A DNA stretch of 64,000 bases, from positions 2,420,501-2,484,500 of the forward strand of contig NEEC01000014.1 of NCBI GenBank assembly GCA_002189035.1. The letters run 5' to 3'. Below are positions 1 to 10,541 of the stretch, one piece after another. The position numbers were made by a program, and so were the translations under genes. Below the pieces are notes generated by a model. It was not told the DNA's origin and made no database searches. It worked only from the letters and a program-made list of their open reading frames with translations. The stretch is from Utricularia gibba. Its lineage: Eukaryota > Streptophyta > Magnoliopsida > Lamiales > Lentibulariaceae. Numbering within the stretch: position 1 is the first letter of the stretch; every line of letters starts with the position of its first letter.

Positions 1-640
1 TGTGGAACTTGTCTGTCCTAGTAACACTATTGAATTTCATTTCTGGATCTCCAATGCAGCTCCATCGAGTTCGGCCAGTCAACCCCATCAGGCTTCAGTT
101 TCAGCATCCTTGATTCGACCTGGAGCCTCGGGAAGCCCAGTTGCTCTGGTGCATCAAATGCCTTATCCTTCATTACAAATGCGGCAACCACATGGAACCC
201 CATCTGGAAGGTCCTCACTCTCTCGTCAAACTGCTGCAAGTCTGTCTGTGCCGCTTCAACGTGCCATAAGCTGCGCCTCTCCCAGAAATCTCCACTGTAA
301 CAGTGGAGAAATTTATACTCAGGCACCACTTCTTCAGTCATTCAAACTATCCGAAACTGCTGCTGGAGCCCAACAACCCAGCACTAGTTTATCACTACCT
401 CAACTTCAGCCGCCACTTCCTGTGCTTGGTAGTGGATCTGCCCCTCCAGAACATCACTCCCAAGTTCGTCTACAGCCCGAACCGACTGCAAGGCTGCCTC
501 AAGAGCATTTTTAAGCACCTGGCCTTCTCCCTCTCGAGCTTCAGTATGGATTGCATCATTAGATCATCGGCCGTCATCTTTACCCACAAATTTCCGGTGT
601 CACATTCCAAATGTGGCATCAAATTTTGAATTACCAAGTA
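1..640 (-). other. Unidentified, possibly decayed coding sequence
   Basis: On the minus strand one frame reads like real protein from about 560 down to 27. It has an Ala/Glu/Val-rich helical part (VRAVDELGSDVLEGQIHY) and then a part with HCYSGDFWERRSLWHVEAA. The frame is interrupted by two stops, near 384 and 343, so either introns too short to recognise or real decay separates the parts. The opposite strand carries a 170-codon open frame over 2-514 that begins with GTG and is rich in Ser, Pro and Gln; it looks like a shadow. I do not recognise the family. It lies downstream of the GBSS1 3' end and could be a pseudogene or the end of an unrelated gene. Confidence 0.25.
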
Positions 641-1149
641 ACAGGCCAACTAGGTGGCCACCAGAGATCTGCTGCTGCTTGCTTATCTGATGAAGCGTAG
701 AATCTGCAAGTCTGTTAATAGTCAATCGTTACTGATATGTGAGTAATGTGACGAGGCACTTTTTGGTAGTAGTTGTGTGTATAACAGGGTTGAAGTAAAG
801 TGAGCCTGCTCCATTCCAACTTGAAGTTGACACAAGTGTGGGTGCGGGGCAACTTTAAAAAAAAAAAAAAGAGTTTGCCAAAGCTTTTAAATACGGATCT
901 CATCACACCAGCTTCAGCAATTTAATATACCGTTCCACCAAACATGGGATCTTGATTTTGAACCATGAAGAAACTCCGCCTTCAACATGTGTCCTTGGAG
1001 AACACATTGAAATCCATCTACTTTGCAAGATTCTCTTCGTTTTCGTCTGGGATCCAATGGTAGGATTGCAGTTTCAAACTTAACTCTACTGATCATTATT
1101 CTATTTATTAGGAATTACAAATGCAGTAAGTTCTCGATCACCTTATTTC
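641..1149. other. GBSS1 3' flank, no gene seen
   Basis: About 500 bases between the unidentified block and the GBSS1 stop codon. The part nearest 1149 should be the GBSS1 3' untranslated region. There is an A-run at 857-870. No coding frame or RNA gene was recognised. Confidence 0.5.
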
Positions 1150-4142
1150 TCAAGGAGTTGCAACATTCTCAACTGCAAGCGGAGCCACCTCCTCACCGTT
1201 GGCTCCGGCCTCGCTTACCCCTCCCTCGCTTCTGGTGACGCCTAAACTCAGTAGCAGAGTCTCCCATCTTTTGGCAGGCCCCTGAAATGGGTTCCAATGC
1301 ATCACATTCAATGAAAAGCATATTTTTAGTTCAAAAAACATAACAAAGAAACTGCCATCACCGGCACATCGGTAGGTGATGTGGCTCACCTTCCAGGATA
1401 AATCTTGAGACATGCAGTTCTTGATCATCTGCTTCAAGGTCGGGGTTCCGTAAAGCGCCACGGCCCTGCCCACAGTTTCGGCGACCTTTTCCACATCAGC
1501 TGGGTCGACTGCATCACACTGAACCAGAGGACATCAGTTGCAAAAGCATATCCAAGATTTGACGATGTAAGATAGCATCCAAACCTCTATGTTGAATGCT
1601 CCCATATGGAATCCGGTGTCTCCTTCTGTCACGGTGTCTACAAGGCCACCAGTTGAAGCACAGATAGGAATCTGATCCGACAACAATGTTCAAGCATGTA
1701 AATAAAGCTAAGAGAAAGTATTCGGTCTGCCTAAGTGGTAGTTGTCTCTAAGGGAATTGGTGTGTATAGTGTGTACGCTGTGCAAAACATAGGGGTGAGG
1801 TCTCTTGTATTAAAGCAGTTTTCTTACAGTTCCGTATCGCATGGCATGCAACTGAATCAGACCGCAAGGCTCAAATCTGCTCGGGATCAGCATGAAATCA
1901 GCACCAGCAGTAATCATGTGAGCCAAAGGAACATTGAATTTAGCCACTCCTTTAGCCTTCTCTGGATACAAAACTTCAAGCTGCTCAATCTGCTCTTCAA
2001 ACTTCTTCTTGCCAGTTCCCTGTACAAACATCCTGCAGTATGACTCTCGAGCTTATTCATCTATCCCAGAACAGTGACTCCGAATACTTACGAGAATAAT
2101 GACTTGCACTTTCATTTCAATGAACTTAGAAATGGCCGCAACTAGAATATCTGAGCCTTTCTGTTCTTCAAGCCTGCCAATAAACCCAATTACAGGAATG
2201 TCACTGTTCACTGGCAGACCAACAGCAGCTTGAAGAGCTTCTTTCAACAAAGGCTTAGCATCCATGACCTGAACATCGTTTCATTTGTAAGATGTATTAT
2301 CCGTATGCAGCCATTCACATGCAAAAATGGGATAAAAGCTTGTACTTTGGCATTGTACTCAAGTGCAGAGGAAAAATGCACTTACAGTGTTGATGTCATA
2401 ATGGTAAGAAATATATTTATCAGCAGCTGGATTCCACTCCTGAACATCCATGCCATTTGTGATGCCGGTTATGCCACACCTCCGGATGATATTATCCAGC
2501 TCCACACCTTTATCAGCCCCGGATGCTAGTTCCTGGGCGTAGTAAGGGCTAACAGTGACAACTTTATGGGACTCTATTATTCCAGCCTTCATCCAGTTAA
2601 TCTTCCTTCCTTTCACAGGCTTGTCATATCTATAAAGAAAAAAAAATGAGCACACAACCAAAAGGCAAAAAGCCAAGTTTCTTCATCCATGTTTATCATA
2701 CCCATCCATGAAATCAAAGGAGCTCTTGTATTCATCCGCCAAATTGAGTTGAGAGAAGTCTGAGAATGCGAATCTTCCCTGATATGCAATGTTGTGGATA
2801 CAGAAGGTAACCTGGAACATTTTAAGTAAAAGCTGAGGATGCTTCTTAGAAGTTGCAAGGATGTCCTCCATATCTTAAATGTCTTACCTTGGCATTCATG
2901 TAAATCCCTCTAGACTGATACATGGACTTCAAGTAGCAAGGAAGCAAAGCTGTATGCCAGTCATTTGCTATGAAGACAACATCCTCACCTATCAAAGTCA
3001 ATCAGGTTCAGGAAATGAACTCTTCATCAATCCTTGTGCAGAGCGTTTTGGTTAACGTTGCATCATACCGTATTTTCCACTAAAGTATTTGCTATTATCC
3101 AAATTCAGAACTCTCGGTGCCTCCAAAGCCGCCTGAAAAGAACAAAAGGTGTATATGAATACCTTGAAAAAGCATATGAAACACTCAGCAGAGATGTACT
3201 GACCTCGAAAGTTAAAGGTGCACTGGAAAACTCACCTGACACAATATGCTAAAGCGAAGTTGGTTATCCTCATAATCTGTTCCAGCTTTAGGGCCATAAA
3301 TCTTGGATGTAGTCTTGCCCCAGACCTTCCCAGAAAAGTCATTGGCATCAATTCAGTATCATCACCGACCAAAAACCATCAACAAATATCGGACGTATAG
3401 CAACCAAGTAAACCTCTTTTGACGAACCTTCTCCAAGAACACAGGGTGATCAACGAAAACACGATCAACCCCACGTTTATAACAGTGGAAAAATCTCACC
3501 ATCTCGATTCTACCTCCAACTCTTACCTACAGTGAGGAAGAGCCATGATTCAGTCAACTAACCATTTAAAGCGAAATGCAAATTATAAAAAATGGTAAAA
3601 GGAGTTAACCTCAGCAAGCACATCAGTATCCCAAACATCTTTATACTGATCATATCTAGGAGAAACTGTCATCACCCTATGGCCATTAGCCTAAGCCAGA
3701 AATTCATGAAAGAGTTAGCAAACATATCCATCCTTGTAAGTATTCGCAATAATAAAAAGAAAGAAAAAACCAGCCGGAACCTTTTTCACCAAAGAATAAC
3801 CAAAAGTAAGTAGAAACAATTAAATCTCACCGCCAAAGCTGGAGGCAAACCCCCCACTACATCACCCAGACCACCAGTTTTACTCCAAGGTCCACATTCA
3901 GCTGACACAAAAACCAAATTCATTCCCATCCCGCAAACAATCGTTCTTGGAGACACACATTTCGGTAATTCCTTAAGTGAGCTCGATGATTTCTTGGCAA
4001 TCAACTGCACCCTTCTCAACCCAATATGATTCTGTACAAGACGCTGATTCCTCAAACCAACCAGGGCCAAGTTGCTTTTGGCATCCCCCGATGCTTCCCT
4101 ACACACGTGAGACACGGAGCGGGAAGTCGCCAAAGATACCAT
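1150..4142 (-). CDS. GBSS1: Granule-bound starch synthase 1, chloroplastic
   Basis: Transfers glucose from ADP-glucose to make amylose inside starch granules in plastids. I read 13 coding exons: 4142-3831, 3690-3610, 3526-3428, 3325-3236, 3132-3069, 2988-2888, 2811-2702, 2629-2386, 2268-2092, 2019-1828, 1671-1585, 1518-1390 and 1281-1150. They join without a frame break into 605 residues, close to the family size, and the internal exon lengths (81, 99, 90, 64, 101, 110, 244 bases) are those of plant GBSS1. Exon 1 holds a Ser/Arg-rich transit peptide and the ADP-glucose motif [17 protein letters not shown]. The second glycine motif [10 protein letters not shown] is in exon 11. The protein ends ENVATP, as in the family. 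ATG 4142 was chosen because it follows a likely 5'-UTR intron acceptor. It is transcribed divergently from the rhodanese gene. Confidence 0.97.
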
Positions 4143-4784
4143 CGAGAACCTTACCCAGAAAAACAAACATGAATAGCAAGTGGTTAGCAAACAAAACCTC
4201 CCAGGTCACACTACACAAGAAACTAACTCATTTTCTAGCGACTAAGTTAAGGAAGTGCAGCGATGGAAGTAAGGAGAGCGTTACCAAATTTTAAAACGCG
4301 CTGCTTCGCAAACCGCAGCGAGCAGCGATGAGAGGGAAGCCTCCACTCCAAATTCTCGTGGTCATAAGCAGTGCAGAGGACTAGTGTACGGCCAGCAGAG
4401 AGCCGGGCTCCACCACGATGGGGACGCCGGAGATGGTGAATGAATCAATCATTGATGTGGCCAATGGAGCGCGCCAAAGAGTGAAGACGCAAACGTGCTA
4501 CGCCACAAGCAGGTGGTTGGTAGCAAAACGACGTCGGCGTGGGCCCAGATCTTTTAAAGGGCTCGAGCTTTTCGTGGCCCCACCGCATGTCACGTGACGG
4601 GATGTGGGGGTTAACCAACCACGTTTTGTTTTATCACAGTATTACTCCACTTGCAAGGAAAAAATCCAGTAACGTATCCGACGCCGCCACGTGGCAGAAC
4701 TTGCTGACGCGATATTATCCAGAAGAAAACCCAAATGAATGATGATGGGGATTCTGGATAGAGCGGGAGGAGACGAGACGAGAT
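4143..4784. promoter_or_regulatory. Shared upstream region of GBSS1 and STR10-like gene with two G-boxes
   Basis: A 642-base gap separates the two divergent start codons. It contains two perfect 10-base palindromes with the CACGTG core: GTCACGTGAC at 4589-4598 and GCCACGTGGC at 4686-4695. G-boxes bind bZIP and bHLH factors and are common in light-responsive promoters. GBSS1 in Arabidopsis is under clock control. The GBSS1-side part probably also holds a 5' leader exon and intron. Function is inferred. Confidence 0.6.
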
Positions 4785-6295
4785 ATGGCTGGGTTAGCTT
4801 GCCATTACGCTTCACCATTGTACTATAAATGGTATTTTGAGAATCAACTTTTGTTTTCACGTAGATCGACTTTTTTGCTTCCTGCTGTGATTTGTTTTGT
4901 GCTTCAATGCCCTTCAAATGCTTGCTGTTTGACGATGAATGCGTGCTTTAAGCTCTTCGTCATCATGGCTGCTGTTTGAATTGGGTGGGCTGCTGCCATT
5001 TTGATCTTGGTGTTTACAGTCTACAGACCAATGTTATGTCTAGTAAGAATAAGGACCTTCATGTCACATTTGAGCTTCTTTTTCTTCGTCTTCCACTGCA
5101 TTTTGCTGCACCCTTCCCCTCTAGATAAAAACTGTGTCTTGAGTTAAATTCTTTGTCGGCTATTGAATCCGTTTAAACAAAATTTTTCACCGGTCTTGAG
5201 TGTGGTGTTTCACATACAGCAATGTCCGGACGAGTGTTCGATCGAACCGCCGGTCATCAATCAAAGCGGAAGTGAACTTTGTGAACTCGGAAGAAGCAAA
5301 GAAGCTGATTGCAGTGGAGGGATACTCCATTTTAGATGTTCGTGACTCCTCCCAGTTCAGTAGAGCCCATATAAAGGACTGCTACCATGTACCTCTCTTC
5401 ATTGAAAACAAGGACAATGACTTGGGTATGCACGTAACCTGATATGACTGAAAGAGTTTGAATTGAGGTTTGTTTGCCAAGCAACGATCACCCTGTGACT
5501 GACTGACAGGGACAACAATAAAGAGGACATTGCACAATAATTTTGCTGGAGTCCTTTATGGATTGCCCTTCACCAAACTCAATGAAGATTTTGTTGGACA
5601 GTCCAGAGCCAGTTCCCACCTGACAAGAGTAAGTTGTTGGTCGTCTGCCAAGAGGGACTGAGGTACGCCTGTCCGAACATATCTTTTTTCCTCTTTCTGC
5701 GTGTGCACAGTAAGACAAGATAACTCAAAGTCACAACCTTAGAAACCAAGTATTTTGGCGTGAATATGTGTGAAGTTATGGTGTGAATCTGGCCTTGCTG
5801 GTTCTGATGTTCAGTTCCACTCTAGTTGTACATAAAAAAGTGAGACAATTTGCAATCACCGTAATTGAAGGTCCACAGCAGCTGCAAGGAGGCTGGAAGA
5901 AGCTGGTTACCGAGACATTGCTTGCATCACATCAGGGCTACAATCTGTTGCACCTGGTGAAAACGGGCTTTAGCCACCATGTCATCTTCACTATGCACTG
6001 GAATGCAACCATAAATTGCTTATTTGGAAACCTGGTTCCTTAATCTGTAGGCATATTTGATTCGGTTGGTTCGACAGAGCTGCAAAATGCCGGAAAAGCG
6101 GGTCTAGTCACAGTGCAAGGCAAAATCTCGGCGGTGCTAGGGACCGTTCTAGTCTGTATGTCTGACGAACCCATTTATTTACAACCGCAGAATTCATATG
6201 GGAACTAATTTTGATGTTTCCTAGGTGCATATTTGTTCATTACCTTCTTCCCTGATGAAGCAGAAAAGCTCTTCCAGATTGCTCCCGTGCGATAG
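4785..6295 (+). CDS. Rhodanese-like domain protein 10 type (STR10-like), with apparent 1-base frameshift
   Basis: Predicted thylakoid or plastid single-domain rhodanese. Proposed exons: 4785-4893, 5201-5425, 5510-5662, 5871-5956, 6051-6155 and 6225-6295. Exon 1 looks like a plastid targeting sequence (Ser/Arg-rich, few acids). Exon 2 carries EEAKKLIAVEGYSILDVRD. Exon 3 holds the active-site loop LLVVCQEGLR with the catalytic Cys. The C-terminus has one hydrophobic membrane segment (AVLGTVLVCAYLFITFF). About 249 residues if one base is allowed for: near 5599-5602 the frame shifts between NEDFVG and VQSQFPPDKSKLL, so exon 3 as given is one base short. All later exons agree with the shifted phase, which favours a sequence error over an old pseudogene. 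The exon 1/2 junction is the least certain. The assignment to STR10 rests on remembered similarity. Confidence 0.8.
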
Positions 6296-6679
6296 GAAGC
6301 CAATCCAAACTCAAAAGTCTGCAAGGTTTCTTATTCCCTTTTTGCCAGCCTTTCTTTGATTTTTTGAGATGCACTTCATGGATTGCTTCTGACTATTAAT
6401 TAAATGGCTGGACATAAACTCGGAACAATTGCACATGAAATGTGGTAATACGGAGCCCCAAATCTTTGTCCAGTACAAACTCCTCGCATCACATTCACAA
6501 CACCTTATGGGAAAACAGTATTACATGAAAAGATGTTTCAAGATGTAAACCTAACTCATGCAGCATCATGAAACAATAGCAAATCGACAAAATGGTCGAA
6601 CTCAATCAAAGTACTGAGGAAAAGGAGAAGCTAATTAGGTTCTTCCTCGTTGAGGTACTACACCATGGGCGTGTTTCCC
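6296..6679. other. Tail-to-tail spacer
   Basis: 384 bases between the stop codons of the STR10-like gene and TBCCD1. It should hold both 3' untranslated regions. No other feature was seen. Confidence 0.6.
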
Positions 6680-9600
6680 TTATCCATTGTGTACACAATA
6701 GAGCTGCCGTATGTTTCCTGACGCTGCATCATAATACCAACATTCCACATTCAGTTTCACCAAAATTAGTGGCATCTCACCTACATCGGCTTAATCGTAT
6801 GCACAAAGGACAACATTTGAGATTTTCCACTTACATGGAAGCACTTAAAATGTGTGCACGAAGAAGACACCAGACCCGTGCCAATTTAATTCAAGGAAGG
6901 AAATTGTAGCGTAAAAGAAGCAGATCTAGAAGCATGAGTTTACCATAAAGCCAGTCCTTAAAGCATGCGTGAAGAGCACTAGAAAGTTCTCGTTTCCGGG
7001 ATTCATCAAGCTGAGTTTCTCTCAAACTTTTCTTGACTTCCACCATGTTTTTTAGCTAGAAAAACAGTAACGAGACATTAGCTTATTCGGGTAATCAAAT
7101 AATAACAATAATAATAAAATGAAACATGTCATGAACACTGAAGAAAAGAAGGAACCTATCCTTCTATATTTCGAGCAAAATATGACAACCTCATACACGA
7201 CACAATAGTTTCTGTGAACATACATTTTTCTGCTGGGAAGCAAGATAAGAATCAGGTAAAGCGAACGGATTATCCTTTGTAGAACCAGCTTCTTCAGTTT
7301 CCATCCAGTTTGGGATCTGCAAATAAACTACATTTCAGCAGATAAACTTGTAGATACTAGCCATAGGAAAGAAACACACCACAACATAACCCATGAGAAA
7401 TTCCAGATATTGGTGAATAATGGTTCAGACATATCCTTGCGTATGAATTTCCAATATTGGATAAGTGAAATGTTCAATCCATAAATAATCCAACTACTTG
7501 CCATAAAACTGTTGTAATGATCTGGATCTAGGCATGTGGCTGATTCGGTTAGGACATCAGAAACACCAGCCGGGTGAGACAGTGAGTCATGTGGATCAAT
7601 AACCCCAAGTGCTAAAGGCTCATCCCAACGGTTGATATTAGCATCAACACCAGCTTGAGTCATGTGCTCTTCCAGTTGCGGGTAGAAAGTGTTAAAAGGA
7701 GCAACCTATTCATGAACCACATTCAAGACAGCAAGATGTATGCTAGCTGAGGCATGATGCACCTCAAGCGACGAGACAATCAAAGCAAATGAAGCAAAGA
7801 GGTTCAAAGGCTTAAACTATTACTAAAACTAGGCAATTAAACTGACCTGCAACTTATGATTATCACCAAGCGTCAATGGCTGCTGGTTTACTCCCAAGAA
7901 GAACACACATTCACGGCAGTTTGCAATGCAGACACGTCTAGCAGCAGCAATAACATGAACCCGCTCACAATGTTCAACTCTTATAGCCTAAATAATACAA
8001 TTGAATACATGATTCCCGAGAAGCATAAAGCAGTAAATAAATCTCACAAACTGAAAAAGGTCAGAAGGTGAGTGATAGCAACGGTATTTTAGCTGAATAC
8101 AATCAGGAGTAGTAGTTATAATAGTCTAGAATATCAAAAAGAACGAGATAATACTAAGTTTTGCCACACTATTACCTTACCAACAGCCCCCAGCACAATA
8201 GTTGCGTCAGAGCATCCATAGACAGTTGCATATTTGAGAGGTGCCAAAATATATATTACTGACTCATGGCAATTTACAACCTGTTAAATAAACAAATGAG
8301 TGTGTTGCAACGAGGTAGGGGAGGTTGGGGTGCTTTCAGAATGAAGTATTTCTAACGCCAACTAGAAAAGAATGGAGACTGAACTGGATTAACGTTGAAA
8401 TTCTAACAAATGTTTCAAAGAAAGAAAAATGATGGACACAAATTTTTCACCTTAACTGATGAGCCCTTAAGATCATGTGCCTTTAATCCATATGATGATT
8501 TAGATATACCCTCAATGAAACTGGTGCCTCGAGAACTGCTTGAGGACTTCAGGGAACTTGCACTAACATCAGTCATAGCAACATCTTGATCAGATGAGGT
8601 ACTTGGACCATTTTCCTTCAAAGATACTCGATCCGAAATGTGATCCAGAGAAGAAGATATACTTTGCAGAAGCCAATCAAGAACTTGTGAAGCAGCGACA
8701 GGAACAGCAGGCATATCAGGATCCGAATTAGCAAAAAAAGGTGTATTTTGGCTCAATGGAGTTTTTGGCGAACCCCTTTCCCCAAAATACAACAGCAAGC
8801 CAAGATGCTCAAACTTATCCATGGACAAAACCTGGTAAAATGGAGAGGCTAACACTTCAATCCATATTGCAATAAGAACATCACACGTTAAATGGCTGCT
8901 CTCCACCTCCATTGATGCACTACCATCCCGTTAAAAAAAGGAAAACAGAAAATAACGACTTGCCAGAGAATCATCATTGTCCACGTCTTTAGAGTCTGCC
9001 AAGAGTGCAAGGATATTCCCCATATGTTTCTGCAAATAGGATAACTGATGGGCTTCTTCATCTGCCTGAGATGGCATAAACTTTCGACTGTTGCTTCTCA
9101 CCAACTGCACGCAATTAGGTAGTGGATTAAACAAGAACTGGGAACTCAAAACAATTATCAATTTACTTTGGTGAAACAGAAAATTTCCATTAAATCCAAC
9201 TTTAAAAGGTTCTAAGTAAATATATCAAGGATTCTGTGATGCTATGCATCAACTGCGAAAAGAAGTCCCAACTTAGATAATGTTTCCTTTTGGGCAACAA
9301 CCACATGTCTGTCATCAACATATTAGGCAGCGTGGCTCAGCCGTACTACAGGGCAGCAACTAATAACAAATAATCCATAGAAAAATGAGAAGTAACTAAT
9401 ATAAAACAAAAATGAGTAAATATGGCAACAAGAAAACAAATTCAATCAACCACGACGACGAAGAACCAAAAAAAAAAAGGAAAACAAATTCAAACCCAAT
9501 CTGAACAACCTGTAACGGAGAGAGTGCAGACAAAAAACCATCAAAAGCTGATGTAGACGGCCAAACATCAGCAACAGCAGCCGAATCCTTATGGCCCTTT

Positions 9601-9998
9601 GGCAGCAACCTCTTATAATTCTGTATGTACAAAAGAACAAGCAGATCAAACACATTTGCCCCAATTGCATCGATTTCCTCAGAAGTCTTCGCCTTAACCA
9701 AAGAATCCGAATCATCATGCAAAACTGCCGATAGGGTTTGCATCAGAAGTCGAGAATGCTCGATTGGAATCTGAAGAGCTTGGGAGACAATTTCGGGGCC
9801 GACTCTGTCATTAGAACTCGAAGACAAGAGATTTGATTTTACGTGTGAAAGAGTTTGAACGCCGTCGGTGAAGATAAGTTTGGGAATGGGTAGAAGGCCG
9901 TGCTCGAAGGACTCCCGGCGAGGATGGAGATGGCACGGAAAAGTGGGAGTGGTCGGAAGCGGTGCCTCCGTTAGCTGGTCCGCTGGCGAATCGGCCAT
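6680..9998 (-). CDS. TBCC domain-containing protein 1 (TBCCD1)
   Basis: Relative of tubulin cofactor C; the family acts at centrosomes and on Golgi position in animals and algae, and its plant role is less clear. Nine exons: 9998-9510, 9104-8964, 8831-8451, 8280-8176, 7987-7847, 7705-7502, 7316-7224, 7055-6944 and 6717-6680, giving 567 residues in one frame. The C-terminal half has the C-CAP/TBCC beta-helix signature: HESVIYILAPLKYATVYGCS, then VEHCERVHVIAAARRVCIAN and RECVFFLG. The protein ends GNIRQLYCVHNG. ATG 9998 was chosen; an in-frame ATG at 10076 would add 26 residues. Introns 2 and 6 start with GC (CTG|GCAAGT and ATG|GCAAGT) rather than GT; only these donors keep the frame. Confidence 0.92.
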
Positions 9999-10541
9999 TA
10001 CAGCGGCTGCTCTAGGATCTCCAAAGGCAGTATCTATCGGCCGTGGTGCCTCCGCAGAATAGATTTGGGAATTCAAGCCACCACGTGTTTGGCAATGTGG
10101 GAAGAAGGTACACCCAGGACGGGGAGCCGGATCTACTCCAACCCGGGTTCACCACACCGGTTTATAAACCAGCCAATCAAGCCCCCCACGTGCGCCATAC
10201 CCGGGATTAATATGCCCTGTTTTCAGTTTCGCATCCCATATTTAAAATGTGCCCATTTGCGTTGCATGGGTTTCATGTTGTTTTATCCCTTCCCTTACAT
10301 AGTTCTTGTTCCTGATTTTGCATTGGAATCAAAAGGGTAAAAAGTACATGACCTCATTTTATATTTAGAAAGTTGGAAGCTAAGATTCTTGCTGCTGCTG
10401 GTGTGATTTAGAGTCCCTTATATTCAACTTTTCCGAGCCTGTGTTCCATCTCTTCTGCTTTAAAAACTGGCTATAAGAACTGAACAACGATATGTATCTC
10501 TTATTCTTCAAACCGGTTCAACAAATGGCTGTAAAAACTGC
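9999..10541. other. Spacer between TBCCD1 and GLDH
   Basis: Contains the TBCCD1 promoter and the GLDH 3' untranslated region. CACGTG cores occur near 10082-10087 and 10188-10193, the first inside the possible N-terminal extension. No gene seen. Confidence 0.5.

Noticed and set aside
2..514. 170-codon plus-strand open frame at the left edge
   Set aside because: It starts at GTG at the window edge, is Ser/Pro/Gln-rich and mirrors a more protein-like frame on the other strand.
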